Numbered from the stretch's first letter, positions 53,148 to 62,937 are shown. The stretch: DNA of 64,000 bases from Gemmatimonadota bacterium (GCA_020161135.1 JAIUOB010000002.1:434001-498000); one strand, 5' to 3'. A program made the numbers and translations. The notes: generated by a model not told the origin, from the letters alone.

Positions 53148-54386
53148 ATGACCACCACCGACGAGACCACCCCGCCTCCGCCGGAGGTCCCCGCCGTCCT
53201 CGATGAGGAGGAAGGACTCATCTCGCTCGAACCCCAACCCGTCTCACAGGCGGTGGGGGGCGTCGTGCTGCTCGGGTGCGCGGCCTTGGCCCTCGTGTGG
53301 GCGAACTCGGGGTGGGCCTCCACCTACGAGGCATTCTGGCACGCCGGCATTGGCGGCTGGTCACTGCGGCACCTCGTGAACGACGGGCTCATGGCCCTCT
53401 TCTTCCTGCTCGTCGGGCTCGAGATCAAGCACGAGATGCAGGACGGAGCGCTCAGCAGCTGGCGGCAGGCGTCACTCCCCGTGATGGGTGCCATTGGCGG
53501 CATGGTGCTCCCGGCGGCCATCTACGTGCTCCTCGCGCGCGGGACGACGGCCATCTCCGGGTGGGGCATCCCCATGGCCACCGACATCGCCTTCGCCCTT
53601 GGCATCGTGGCGCTGCTCGGCAATCGCGTGCCGCCGGGGCTGCGGGTGTTCCTGGCGGCGCTGGCCATCGCCGACGACATCGGCGCGGTGCTCGTCATCG
53701 CCATCTTCTACACCCCCGACGTCAACGTCGTGGCGTTGGGCGCCGTCGCGGGCATCATGGCGGCGCTCATGGGGCTCAACGCCCGACGCGTGCTCACCGT
53801 GTGGCCCTACGCACTGCTTGGCCTGGTGCTGTGGTATGCGGTGCACCTGTCGGGCGTGCACGCGAGCATCGCGGGCGTGCTGCTGGCCGCCACGATTCCG
53901 ACGCACGAGGCGCGACGCCTCCCCGAGCGCATCGAACACGCCCTCGGTGGGCCCATCACGTTCGGTGTGGTGCCGCTTTTCGCCATCGCCAATGCGGGCG
54001 TCACTATCCCCGCCGATGTCGGCACGTTCCTGCGCGAACCGGCGGTCATCGCGAGTGCGGCGGGCCTCGTCATCGGCAAGCCGTTCGGCATTTTCGGCGC
54101 GGCGTGGCTGTCCGTGAAGCTGGGCATCGCGTCGCTCCCGGAGCAGGCCGACTGGCGGCGCGTCTTCGGTGTGGCAACGCTCGGCGGCATCGGCTTCACG
54201 ATGTCGCTCTTCATCGCCGCGCTCGCGTTCGGCGAGGGGCCGCGTCTCGGCGCGGCGACCATCGGCGTGCTCATCGGCTCCTTCGTGACCGGCGCGGTGG
54301 GCGCACTCTGGCTGTCGCGCATGTCACGCTGCGTGGAGCAGCCGCGACGTGTGGTCACGCCCACGCCGAGTGTGCCCGTGGGGTGA
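53148..54386 (+). CDS. nhaA: Na+/H+ antiporter NhaA
   Basis: A 412-residue membrane protein of the NhaA family that exchanges sodium for protons. Twelve hydrophobic segments can be seen, with the typical VNDGLMALFFLLVGLEIKHE, PMATDIAFALGIVALLGN and the pair of aspartates in ALAIADDIGAVLVIA (transport site), and a C-terminal GGIGFTMSLFIAALAF. The ATG at 53148 is preferred over an upstream ATG at 53094. The next gene starts inside its stop (GTGA). Confidence 0.96.
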   Translation: MTTTDETTPPPPEVPAVLDEEEGLISLEPQPVSQAVGGVVLLGCAALALVWANSGWASTYEAFWHAGIGGWSLRHLVNDGLMALFFLLVGLEIKHEMQDGALSSWRQASLPVMGAIGGMVLPAAIYVLLARGTTAISGWGIPMATDIAFALGIVALLGNRVPPGLRVFLAALAIADDIGAVLVIAIFYTPDVNVVALGAVAGIMAALMGLNARRVLTVWPYALLGLVLWYAVHLSGVHASIAGVLLAATIPTHEARRLPERIEHALGGPITFGVVPLFAIANAGVTIPADVGTFLREPAVIASAAGLVIGKPFGIFGAAWLSVKLGIASLPEQADWRRVFGVATLGGIGFTMSLFIAALAFGEGPRLGAATIGVLIGSFVTGAVGALWLSRMSRCVEQPRRVVTPTPSVPVG

Positions 54387-55336
54387 CGACCGGCGGCGCG
54401 CGCGGGGCAGTCGCGCCAACGGCCCCGTCGCCCGCACCGCTGCTGCTCGTCAGCGATGTGGACGGCACGCTGCTGGACGATCGCGGGCAGCTCCCGGTGT
54501 CGCCGGCCACACTCCGCGCGGCGCTCGCCGCGCTGGCCCGCACGCGGGGCACTCCGGTGTACTTCGCGCTCGCATCGAGTCGCACCGTGCGCGAGCTCGT
54601 CGTGCTGCAGCGCGCCTTGGGCGTGCGTGGCCCCCTCATCGCCGAGGACGGCGGTGTGCTCGCGCTCGATGTGGACGACATGCGTCGCGCGCCACACGAC
54701 GCCGCGCGCGATCGCGAACGTGATCCTGAACATGATGTCGAACGTGAGATCGTCCGCTTCGGCCGGCGCCCGCTCGTGTGCGAACCCCTGGCGCCGCGCG
54801 CGGCTGCGCTGCGCCAGGTACTGCGCAGCGACGAGGCACTCGCGCCGCTGCTCGCCGCCGATGCCGCGGCGCAAGGCACGTCGCAGCAGGAGGCCCTCGG
54901 GTTCCGTAGCCGCGGCGCGCGACGTCGTGCGCTCGTGAGTCGCCACTACAGCCTGCTCGTCGATCCCACGCCGCTCGATGGCGCGACACTGGCGCGCGCG
55001 CGAACGGCGTGTGCAGCCCACGGGCTGCATTGCCTGCGCGGGGGACGGTGGCTTACGGTGAGCGGCGCGGCCGGCAAGGGCGCTGCACTGATGCATCTGC
55101 GGAACCATCTGGCGATGTGCGATGTATCACCGACCATCGCCGCCATCGGCAACGAGGAGAATGACCGCTCGTTGCTTGCCGCCGCAGACGTCGCCTTCGT
55201 GATCGACAATCCGGGGCGCGGCCCACACCCCGCCCTGGCCGGCATCGCCGGTGCGATCATCCTGCAGGTTCCCGGCACCGGAGGATGGATGGACATGCTC
55301 ACACGGCTCACGACTCGCGCCCCGGAGCACGACTAG
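54383..55336 (+). CDS. HAD-family sugar phosphatase (Cof/MPGP-like)
   Basis: A 317-residue hydrolase. The nucleophile motif is VSDVDGTLLDDRG (about residues 23-35) and the last motif is AIGNEENDRSLLAAADV, as in the Cof and mannosyl-3-phosphoglycerate phosphatase groups. The middle cap is long and low in conservation. The GTG at 54383 overlaps the nhaA stop; the frame is open upstream for 1.1 kb as a shadow of nhaA. With the glycosyltransferase directly after it, a role in making a phosphorylated sugar solute or surface sugar is possible. Confidence 0.82.
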   Translation: MTTGGARGAVAPTAPSPAPLLLVSDVDGTLLDDRGQLPVSPATLRAALAALARTRGTPVYFALASSRTVRELVVLQRALGVRGPLIAEDGGVLALDVDDMRRAPHDAARDRERDPEHDVEREIVRFGRRPLVCEPLAPRAAALRQVLRSDEALAPLLAADAAAQGTSQQEALGFRSRGARRRALVSRHYSLLVDPTPLDGATLARARTACAAHGLHCLRGGRWLTVSGAAGKGAALMHLRNHLAMCDVSPTIAAIGNEENDRSLLAAADVAFVIDNPGRGPHPALAGIAGAIILQVPGTGGWMDMLTRLTTRAPEHD

Positions 55337-56499
55337 TGCGGGTCCGGACGGGCACGCTGCGCTCGCCGCGCACCGCCGACCTCGTGGCCGACCTCACCGA
55401 GCGCCACCCGCAGTGGACGCTGTCGCTGCTCACCATTCCGTCGCGCACGGAATTCCTCGCGCGCGCGCTGCAGTCGCTTGCCGCGCTGCCCGCGCGCGCG
55501 CGCTTCGAGGTGGTGGTCGTCCACAACGCGCCCACCGACGAGGAACCGCGTGTCCTCGAGCGCCGCATCCAGGCGATGGCCCCGGGATTGCCGGTGCGCG
55601 TCTACCTCAACGCCTCGACACCCACGATCGGCAGCGGACGCCGCATGCAGCTCGACGTCTGCCGCACGCCGCTGGTCGCGTTCATCGACGACGACCTCAC
55701 GCTCCACGGCGACATCTTCGACGCCATCGAGGACACGCTCCGCAGCACGCCCCTCGGCATTGTCGGCCTCCCCAGCTATGAAGAAGACACCGAGACACGC
55801 TTCAAGCCACGCGACAGCACGCCGTCGGTGCAACTCGGTCGGGTGCGCTACATGCCCGTGCAGGGGATGCTCGTCGCGGGCTATCGGCGCCTGTTCAGCG
55901 ACATCGGCGGCTTCAATCCGCGCCGCGAGTTCTGGGGCGAGTGGACCGAGCTCAACCTGCGCATGTGGCGCCACGGCTTTCCCACCGGCTACATCCTCGA
56001 TCGCGGCTACCTGCGACACTGGCATCGCGCGCCCGAGTCGCCCACCCGCAACATGAGCGGCCGCGAGCGGCATGTGCTGTGGGGGCTCATGTGCACGGCG
56101 CTTGAATACGATGCCGTGGCCATCAACGAAGCCACCGATGCGTTCTGGCGACTCGCGCAGGATCGCTATCTCGCCTACTCGTTTGGCGAACAGCCCAGCC
56201 CCAAGCAGTTGCTCGCGTCGGTGCTCGAACTCATGCCACGCCTGTCGCGGGAGTTTCCCGCGATCCACGCGTTCGCCGATGCCGCTCGACGCCACCCGTT
56301 CCATCTCAAGCCGTTCGAACCGCTCAAGCGCGAGCAGGTGCGGGAGATCCTGGCGCATGCCGAGGCAGCCATCGCCCCCTATCGCGCCATCTTCAGCGAC
56401 CCGGCTGCACCGGTGGCCGTCACGGTCCCTGAGCGCCCCACGTTCTGGCAGCGATTGCGGGGCGTCCGCGTTGGAACACGGGGTGTTGTCCGCGATTGA
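55336..56499 (+). CDS. Glycosyltransferase family 2
   Basis: A 387-residue protein with a GT-A fold: the start has LTIPSRTEFLARALQSLAAL, the DXD-type metal site is VAFIDDDLTLHGD, and FNPRREFWGEWTELNLRMWRHG resembles the acceptor-side ED motif. No membrane segment is seen, so it is likely soluble or peripheral. The GTG at 55336 shares a base with the stop of the HAD gene. The donor and acceptor are unknown. The C-terminal 110 residues are mostly helical and conserved motifs are lacking there. Confidence 0.85.
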   Translation: MRVRTGTLRSPRTADLVADLTERHPQWTLSLLTIPSRTEFLARALQSLAALPARARFEVVVVHNAPTDEEPRVLERRIQAMAPGLPVRVYLNASTPTIGSGRRMQLDVCRTPLVAFIDDDLTLHGDIFDAIEDTLRSTPLGIVGLPSYEEDTETRFKPRDSTPSVQLGRVRYMPVQGMLVAGYRRLFSDIGGFNPRREFWGEWTELNLRMWRHGFPTGYILDRGYLRHWHRAPESPTRNMSGRERHVLWGLMCTALEYDAVAINEATDAFWRLAQDRYLAYSFGEQPSPKQLLASVLELMPRLSREFPAIHAFADAARRHPFHLKPFEPLKREQVREILAHAEAAIAPYRAIFSDPAAPVAVTVPERPTFWQRLRGVRVGTRGVVRD

Positions 56500-56685
56500 G
56501 GACACCGCAGGCGACCGCCGTCACCAGCAGGGGCCCCACGCGCGTCACATGACGCGCCGCTAAGTCGAAGCTCCACGACGAGTTGGGTGACGTGCAGCAC
56601 GCCCGACCACCACGCCGGCACCATGAACAGGTGCGTGGCACTCCCAATGCGCTGGATACAGGCGAACCCCTCATTGGAGGCCTGT

Positions 56686-57534
56686 ATGTCCCTGCTTCGT
56701 CGGAACGCGGTACGCATCGCCGTTGGCTCGCTCGTCGCGCTTCCCCTCACGGCGGACGCGCTGCCCGCCGACCGTTCGCTCTTCACCTGGACCGGCCGCG
56801 TCGACCGCGAGGTGTACATCACCGTCCGCGGGCGCGACGTCCGCACCACCGGCCCCGACGCATACCTCCCCAACCGTGCACGGGTCGACGAGGCCCTGCC
56901 GCGCAGCCGCGGGTACGTGATGGCGCGTCTTGCCGATGGGCGCGGTGACGTCGATGTCGTCGAGCAGCCATCAGCGCGCAACGGCTGGCAGGCGACGCTG
57001 CGCGTGCGCGACCCGCGCGCCGGCGCGGACAACTATCGCATCGTGGCCTTCTGGAACGACGACGATCGCTACGACAACCGCGGCCGCGACAATCGGGGCC
57101 GCGACGACCGCGGTCGCTACGACGGCTGGTGGGGGGATGACCGCCGTGATGATCGTCGGGACGACCGTCGTGATGACCGTCGTGACGACCGTCGTGACGA
57201 CCGCCGCGATGATCGGTGGGACAATCGTGGGCGCGCCGACGCCGGCATGCTGCGCTGGAGCGGTCGCGTCGATGATGTGGTCGAGCTGCGAATCTCGGGA
57301 CGCCGCGTGGAAGCGATCACCCGCAGCGGGGTGCGCGTGAGCGAGATCAACGCGCGCTTCGACGGCGCCGGACTTCCGGCACGCCCCGTCTCCATCGACG
57401 TCGATCGCGCCAACGGTCGTGGGAGCGTGACCCTCGCACAGCAGCCGAGCCCGTGGAACGGGTGGACGGCCGTGGTGCGCATTGACGACAATCGGTCCGG
57501 CGCAGACTTCTACGACATCATGGTGCGTTGGTAG
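56686..57534 (+). CDS. Exported protein with Asp-Asp-Arg-Arg tandem repeat
   Basis: A 282-residue protein. The signal peptide (to about ADALPADR) precedes two similar beta-domains: LFTWTGRVDREVYITVRGRD...YRIVAFW and LRWSGRVDDVVELRISGRRV...YDIMVRW. They appear to be a duplicated unit joined by a highly charged linker of DDRR repeats and Gly/Asp/Arg pieces. The ribosome site TTGGAGG lies before the ATG at 56686. I do not recognise the family. The linker suggests a flexible, polyampholytic spacer. Confidence 0.75.
   Translation: MSLLRRNAVRIAVGSLVALPLTADALPADRSLFTWTGRVDREVYITVRGRDVRTTGPDAYLPNRARVDEALPRSRGYVMARLADGRGDVDVVEQPSARNGWQATLRVRDPRAGADNYRIVAFWNDDDRYDNRGRDNRGRDDRGRYDGWWGDDRRDDRRDDRRDDRRDDRRDDRRDDRWDNRGRADAGMLRWSGRVDDVVELRISGRRVEAITRSGVRVSEINARFDGAGLPARPVSIDVDRANGRGSVTLAQQPSPWNGWTAVVRIDDNRSGADFYDIMVRW
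57136..57219 (+). repeat. Seven tandem 12-bp codon repeats
   Basis: Units of the type gatgaccgtcgt, each coding for DDRR (last one DDRW), follow each other without gap and differ mostly at silent sites. The repeat number may vary between strains by slippage. Confidence 0.88.
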
Positions 57535-57536
57535 TG

Positions 57537-57660
57537 GACGCGGAGACGCGGAGGTGAGGTAGAGGAACTATTTCTCCGCGGAGGCGCGGAGGGGGACGTC
57601 GACCCCTCCGCGTCTCCGCGTAGCAACGGTGTTTCTACCTCATCTCCGCGTCTCCGCGTC
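57537..57660. terminator. Large inverted repeat between convergent genes
   Basis: The arms gacgcggagacgcggaggtg (from 57537) and its near reverse complement ending at 57660 pair over 26 bp with one mismatch. An inner hairpin lies inside (ctccgcggaggcgcggaggg against cccctccgcgtctccgcg). The structure sits between convergent genes and fits a bidirectional terminator, or a mobile REP-like repeat. Confidence 0.7.
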
Positions 57661-57662
57661 AA

Positions 57663-58472
57663 CTAGCGGTCACTCAACGCAAACGCCCGCAGCGGCGCAC
57701 CGCCCGTGCTGTTGTCCGCCGCCACCACGGTGCGCACCGTGCCACCGGCGAGCGCGAGCGACGCGAGGTTGATGTTCACCGCTGCGGCGCGTGCCGCCGG
57801 CGCCGTTCCCGCCGGAACCGTGCGCACCTGATAGGTGCCCGGCACCACCGTGAGGTAAGGCGAGGCCACCTGGTACGCGACGTTCGAGAGCACGGGCGTG
57901 GCGGTGGCCAGGTCGGCACCGGGCGCCGTCACGAACACATCCACCGCGCCAGCCGTCGGGCTCAGGTGCACCACGCGCACCTTCACCTGGGTCGCCGACG
58001 GCAAGGTGTTGTCGTCGGTCGTCAGGTACGACGTCACCGCCGTCCCCGCCGCCCCGCCGATTGCGTAGATGGTGCGATCCTGGTTGGCTGCCACCGTGAA
58101 CGGAATCGTCGCCACCACCGTGTTCGTGTCGGCCGTGCGCTTGAGCACCAGCGTGCGGTTGCCCGTGTAGATGGCCGAATAGTTCGCGGTGTTGGGCGCC
58201 GGCAACGTGGCCGGCGTGCTCTGCGTGTACGTGAGGTTCACGCCGAACGGCACGCCCTCGAGGATCGCGTTCACGCGCCCCCGCGTCGTGTCGGTGATGA
58301 GCGAGACGAAGCGCACGCGTCCAGTCTCGCCCGTGGGCGAGAAGGGATCGGCGGCATCCGTCGTGCCGCAGGCCGCGAGCGCGAGTACCGCCGCGGCGGC
58401 CGCCAGGGTCGAGCGTCCAGAGCGCGCCACGCGCACCCTCCGTGTCAGGGAACGAGTCAGGAAATGCGTCAT
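57663..58472 (-). CDS. DUF4397-containing lipoprotein
   Basis: A 269-residue lipoprotein: the signal peptide ends LALAACGTTD. It contains two DUF4397 beta-domains (RVRFVSLITDTTRGRVNAIL and VKVRVVHLSPTAGAVDVFVT). Such proteins are surface or periplasmic and of unknown function. The ATG at 58472 lies nine bases after the SusD stop, so it is the last gene of a SusC-SusD-DUF4397 operon. The open frame upstream of that ATG belongs to the SusD gene's shadow. Confidence 0.85.
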   Translation of the reverse strand: MTHFLTRSLTRRVRVARSGRSTLAAAAAVLALAACGTTDAADPFSPTGETGRVRFVSLITDTTRGRVNAILEGVPFGVNLTYTQSTPATLPAPNTANYSAIYTGNRTLVLKRTADTNTVVATIPFTVAANQDRTIYAIGGAAGTAVTSYLTTDDNTLPSATQVKVRVVHLSPTAGAVDVFVTAPGADLATATPVLSNVAYQVASPYLTVVPGTYQVRTVPAGTAPAARAAAVNINLASLALAGGTVRTVVAADNSTGGAPLRAFALSDR

Positions 58473-58480
58473 GGGTGCGC

Positions 58481-59860
58481 TCACTGCTGGCAGCCGCTGG
58501 GGAACGTGCTCGGCTCCGCCGGATCCGGCAGCGCCGCGAACGTCGCGTTGGGGTTCGCGTTGCGATCGCCGAGGGCGTACGGCAGCCAGCACCGCTGGCC
58601 ATCGACGGGCACCGCCGGCGCCGCCACCGGACCGCGAATCGCACTGCGACGCCGCGCGTCCTCCCACCGCGCGCCCGTCGAGAACAGCTCGTAGCGCCGC
58701 TGCGTGTAGATCTCGTCGAGGAGCTGTGCCTGCGTGAGCGATCCGCTCAGCGCCGGGAGGCACGCCTTCGGGTCATCGAGGCCACGGCCACCCGTGCAGT
58801 CGGTGCGCACCGAATCGAGCGTCGCCTGCGCCGCCGCGAGTTGCCCCTGCGCCACCAGCGCTTCCGCCTTCACCAGCAGCGCCTCGTCCGGCATGTACAC
58901 CGGCAGCGGCGCATTGGCGTTGGCGTAACGGTTCCAGTTGTCCAGCAGTGCGCCGATACGACCGCTCAGCGTCGTCGACGGGACCACGAAGTACGTGGCC
59001 CGCTGGTCACCCGCAGCCATCGACAGCCGGAACTGCCGACGCGGGGCGATGCCGTTGGTGCCGCCCGTGACGTTGGCGTACGGATTGACCGTGGGCGCCG
59101 GGAACTGCAGCAGCGACAGCGCCGCCGTGCCCGTGCGCGGCACGAGGTTCGCATACGCCACGGCATTCGCATGATCGTTGGCGAGCCGCGCGTACCGCGC
59201 GCGGAACATCTGGATCATGCCGTTCAGGTTGACGCCTGGCGTGAGAATGTTGCTGGTGAAGAAGGCCGACGGCGGCGTGGTCGCCACCTGCGTCGCGGCC
59301 GAGTCGAGCAGCGCCCGCACGAGCGGGAGCGCCTCGGCGCGCGGCACGTACGTCGGACTCGTCTGGCCGTACGTGTTCACCGGCACCTTCTGGTACGCCT
59401 GCAACGCCTCGCCGAGCGCCTCCGCCTTGAGCGTGAACGCGAGCGCACGCAGGCCACTGCGCGTGCCGGCGTCGAGCTGCGACGCCAGCGCATCCGCGCC
59501 GGCCAGCAGATCGTCGGCCGTACGGACCGTGCGATAGACGCTGTTGAACACGTTGTCGGCGATGCCCGTCCCGCTCGGCACGGCGCCCTGCTCCGCGTCC
59601 GAGATGGAGATGAGGGCCGCGCTGGTCGCCGCGAACTCGTCCGTCACCAACCCCGCCGTGTAGGCGAAGCTGAAGTACGAGGTGGCAAAGCGGGCCTGCA
59701 GTCCCGTGGCCAGCGCGATCACGCCGTCGGGACTCGTGGTGACCTGCGTCTCGGTCGGGGCGTTGGGGTTCTGCAGGTCGAGGCTGCAGCCGCCAAGCGC
59801 CAGCGCGCCGAGGGTGAAGAGGGCGGCGGAGTACGCCGCGCCGCGCGAAGTCGTGCGCAT
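58481..59860 (-). CDS. SusD/RagB-family lipoprotein
   Basis: A 459-residue outer-membrane lipoprotein that works as the lid and binding subunit of a SusCD importer. The lipobox is LALGGCSLDLQNPN, the TPR-like helices include LRALAFTLKAEALGEALQAY, and the C-terminal region shows the SusD pattern LLDEIYTQRRYELFSTGARWEDARR. The ATG at 59860 has a GGAGA site. It follows the SusC-like gene by 14 bp. The specific substrate cannot be told. Confidence 0.94.
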   Translation of the reverse strand: MRTTSRGAAYSAALFTLGALALGGCSLDLQNPNAPTETQVTTSPDGVIALATGLQARFATSYFSFAYTAGLVTDEFAATSAALISISDAEQGAVPSGTGIADNVFNSVYRTVRTADDLLAGADALASQLDAGTRSGLRALAFTLKAEALGEALQAYQKVPVNTYGQTSPTYVPRAEALPLVRALLDSAATQVATTPPSAFFTSNILTPGVNLNGMIQMFRARYARLANDHANAVAYANLVPRTGTAALSLLQFPAPTVNPYANVTGGTNGIAPRRQFRLSMAAGDQRATYFVVPSTTLSGRIGALLDNWNRYANANAPLPVYMPDEALLVKAEALVAQGQLAAAQATLDSVRTDCTGGRGLDDPKACLPALSGSLTQAQLLDEIYTQRRYELFSTGARWEDARRRSAIRGPVAAPAVPVDGQRCWLPYALGDRNANPNATFAALPDPAEPSTFPSGCQQ

Positions 59861-59874
59861 GTCGTCGTCTCCGG

Positions 59875-62800
59875 TCAGTAGGTGAAGCGGGCGCTGAGCG
59901 ACCACGTCCGCGGAATGGGATAGCCGCCAAAGTCGAAGCCGCGGTCGGCCGCCGTCGTCTGTGCCGAGCCCACGCCACCGGCGTTGGTGCCGAACAGGTT
60001 GATCTCCGGATCGTAGCCGCTGTACTTGGTCCACACCGCCAGGTTGCGCCCCGACAGCGTCAGCTCGACGCCGTCACGGAACAGGCGCTTCACCGTGGGC
60101 ATGTCGAACAGGTACGACGCACTCAGTTCGCGCAGCTTCACGAAGCTTCCATCCTCCACCCAGTACTCGAAGATGCCCTGTGTGCGCGCGTTGAAGTTCG
60201 GCGCCACCTTGCGCGGGTCGCCATACGGCAGCAGCTCGCGCTCGAAGGTGCGTGAGTTGCTCGCGATGCCGGCGTTCTGCGCGCGCGTCGAGAGGTTCAT
60301 GATGTCGTTGCCGAACACCCCGTCCAGCAGCATGCGTACGCGCAGCTTGCCGCCGATCGTGATCTCGTTGAGCAGCGACCCCATCCAGTCGGGATTCGGG
60401 TCGCCGATGACCGCGTTGAGCGAGTCATTGCAGGTGCCGCCCGACAGCGCCTGGCGCTGCGCCAGCGTGGCGCCCATGTCCACCGTCTGGTTGCTGCGAC
60501 GGTAGCGGCCCAGCGAGTCGACCAGCAGCGCACCAGTGCGGCAATCACGCGCCGCGTACGAGCCGTAAAACACACCCGCCGGCTGTCCGACGCGAATGCG
60601 GTTGGGGTAGCCACCGGCGCTCTGGAAGTCCTGGATGGCCAGCGACTCGACGAGGTTGCGGTTGCGCGTGTAGGTGACCGTGCTCTCCCACCGCAGGTTC
60701 TTCGTGTCGACGTTGGTCGAGCGCAGCATCAGCTCCACGCCCTTGTTCGACATCGAGCCGATGGGCGCGAACTGTCGCGAGAAGCCCGTGCTGGTGGCGA
60801 GCGGCCGGAAGAACAGCAGGTCGGAGACGAGGCGGTCGTAGTACGTCGCCTCCACCGCCACCTTGCCGTTCAGGAATCCCGCCTCGGCGCCCACCTCGGC
60901 CTCGCGCGCGCGCTCGTTGCGGAGCGTCGGGTTGCCGAAGGTCACGTCGTTCACGAACCCGGGGCGACCGGCGAACGGCAACTGCGTGTAGGTGATGTAC
61001 TGCGAGTACGCGTTCACGAGCCCCGGCTGCGAGCCCGCCCAGCCGAGCGCGGTGCGGAGGCGCAGGTTGTTGAGCCACCCCTGCCGGTTCTCGAGCGCCA
61101 CGTACGAGAGCGACAGCTTGGGGAACGCCTGCCACCGCTCGCTCGGCGCGAAGGTGCTCGACGCGTCGTAGCGCACGGCGCCGCTCAGGAAGAGACGGTT
61201 GTTCCAGTCGACTTCCTGCTGCGCGTAGAAGCCCAGCGTGCGCAGCGCGATCTCGCTCTGCGCGGCCGCGAACACCGAGCCCGCACTCACCAGCTCACCC
61301 ACCGGGGCGAGGCCGTTGGCCGTGGCCGACGTGGTGCGGATCTTCTGCGACGTGTAGTTGAAGCCGGCCGTGGTGCGCATGCCGAGCGCATCACTCAGGC
61401 GCCACGAGTACGAGGCGACACCGTCCTGGTTCACGACGCGGGTGTCCTGGAACACCGACTGCGAGCGCCCGGTGGCGAGCGGCGCGGTGCCGAGCACCGC
61501 GTTGCGGGGCACGAACTGGCGCTGCTCGAAGCCGACGTTGTCGAGACCCAGCGTGTAGTCGACGAGGAGCCGCGGATGCGGCGTCCAGGTGAACTTCGTC
61601 GAGCCGATGAAGCGGTTGATCGTCTGCGGATTGCGGATGCGATCGATGGCCAGCAGCGGGTTCGTGCCCAGCGACGGCGGCAGCGGGTACACGCCGTTCA
61701 CGGGGCGGAAGTTGACGCTGGTGGGCGCGAAGAACAGCGACCCCATGATGCCGTAGTCATTCTGCTCACCGAACGCCTGGAACTGGTTGCGCGTCGTCAC
61801 GAAGTTCGACGTGAGGTTCGCGATGAGCGTCGGCGCGAGCTGCTGCTGCAGGTTGAGGCGGGCGCCCGTGCGCTGCGAGCTGGTCGAGCGCAGGATGCCC
61901 TGGTCGTCGGCCACGTTGGCGCTCGCAAAGTAGCGCGTGGCATCGGTGCCGCCCTCGACGGTCAGGTTGTTCTCCAGCGTCGTCGCGCGCCGGAAGATGT
62001 CGTCCTGGTAGTCGAACCGCGGGATGGCCAGCCCGTTGATGTCGTACGGGTACAGATTGAACGGCTGCTTCTCGCGCAGCACGTTGGTCGCCATGCGGCT
62101 CGTGAGCGTGAAGCGCGGCGCGCCGATGCTGCCGCGCTTGGTGAAGATCTGCACCACGCCGTTGTTGGCGCGCGAGCCGTAGAGCGCCGCCGCCGCCGCC
62201 CCGCGGATGATCTCGACCCGCTCGATGTCCTGCGGGTTGAGGTCCGCGAGACGGTTCTGCGGATTCGAGCGACCGCCGAGGTCGGCGAGCTGCGCCGACC
62301 CGTTGTCGACGATCACGCCGTCGACGATGTACAGCGGATCGCTGCCGGAGATGAACGAGTTGGTGCCGCGCAGGCGCACCGACATGCCGCCGCCGCCCGG
62401 ACCGCCACTGTTCTGCGAGATCTGCGCGCCGGCAACCTTCCCCTGCAGCGCCTGGTCGAGCGTCACGGCCTGCGCACGCGTCAGCAAGGTGGAGTCCACG
62501 CTCGAGACACTCGTGCCGATCTTGCGCTTCTCGGTGGGCGCCGCCGAGCCGGTCACCACAACTTCGCTGAGGTTCACTGCACTCACGGTGAGCGCCACGG
62601 TCACCGTGGCCGTGCCGCCGGCGTCGACCGTCACGGTGCGCGTGACCGGCTGATAGCCGAGACGACGGATGCTGAGGATGCGCGGGCCGGTCGGCACACC
62701 CACGAGGGTGAAGGTGCCGTTCGCCGCGGTGGAGGCCCCGAGGCGCGTCCCGGTGACGAACACCTGCGCATCGGCGAGCGGCGCGTTGGTGCCCGCATCG

Positions 62801-62937
62801 GTGATGGTGCCGCGCACGGTGCCGGTGGGTGACTGCGCGACGGCGCGCGCAGCCGTCGCGGTGGCGGCGGCGCCCAGCGTGGGGAGAAGCAGGAGTGCGC
62901 GGGGGAAGACCCACCGTCGCACCAGATGGCGCATCAT
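59875..62937 (-). CDS. SusC/RagA-family TonB-dependent outer-membrane transporter
   Basis: A 1020-residue transporter. After the signal peptide comes a carboxypeptidase-like regulatory domain (about residues 37-118; GTVRGTITDAGTNAPLADAQ), then the TonB plug with VRLRGTNSFISGSDPLYIVDGV, as in SusC, and a 22-strand barrel that ends with an aromatic residue (RTWSLSARFTY). An ATGATG double start follows a GGAGG site. A much longer frame upstream is not needed. The pair SusC-SusD imports polymers or peptides in Bacteroidota and also occurs in Gemmatimonadota. Confidence 0.95.
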   Translation of the reverse strand: MMRHLVRRWVFPRALLLLPTLGAAATATAARAVAQSPTGTVRGTITDAGTNAPLADAQVFVTGTRLGASTAANGTFTLVGVPTGPRILSIRRLGYQPVTRTVTVDAGGTATVTVALTVSAVNLSEVVVTGSAAPTEKRKIGTSVSSVDSTLLTRAQAVTLDQALQGKVAGAQISQNSGGPGGGGMSVRLRGTNSFISGSDPLYIVDGVIVDNGSAQLADLGGRSNPQNRLADLNPQDIERVEIIRGAAAAALYGSRANNGVVQIFTKRGSIGAPRFTLTSRMATNVLREKQPFNLYPYDINGLAIPRFDYQDDIFRRATTLENNLTVEGGTDATRYFASANVADDQGILRSTSSQRTGARLNLQQQLAPTLIANLTSNFVTTRNQFQAFGEQNDYGIMGSLFFAPTSVNFRPVNGVYPLPPSLGTNPLLAIDRIRNPQTINRFIGSTKFTWTPHPRLLVDYTLGLDNVGFEQRQFVPRNAVLGTAPLATGRSQSVFQDTRVVNQDGVASYSWRLSDALGMRTTAGFNYTSQKIRTTSATANGLAPVGELVSAGSVFAAAQSEIALRTLGFYAQQEVDWNNRLFLSGAVRYDASSTFAPSERWQAFPKLSLSYVALENRQGWLNNLRLRTALGWAGSQPGLVNAYSQYITYTQLPFAGRPGFVNDVTFGNPTLRNERAREAEVGAEAGFLNGKVAVEATYYDRLVSDLLFFRPLATSTGFSRQFAPIGSMSNKGVELMLRSTNVDTKNLRWESTVTYTRNRNLVESLAIQDFQSAGGYPNRIRVGQPAGVFYGSYAARDCRTGALLVDSLGRYRRSNQTVDMGATLAQRQALSGGTCNDSLNAVIGDPNPDWMGSLLNEITIGGKLRVRMLLDGVFGNDIMNLSTRAQNAGIASNSRTFERELLPYGDPRKVAPNFNARTQGIFEYWVEDGSFVKLRELSASYLFDMPTVKRLFRDGVELTLSGRNLAVWTKYSGYDPEINLFGTNAGGVGSAQTTAADRGFDFGGYPIPRTWSLSARFTY

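Noticed and set aside
57136..57219. CRISPR-like array
   Set aside because: The 12-bp units are contiguous, in frame and coding; there are no spacers.
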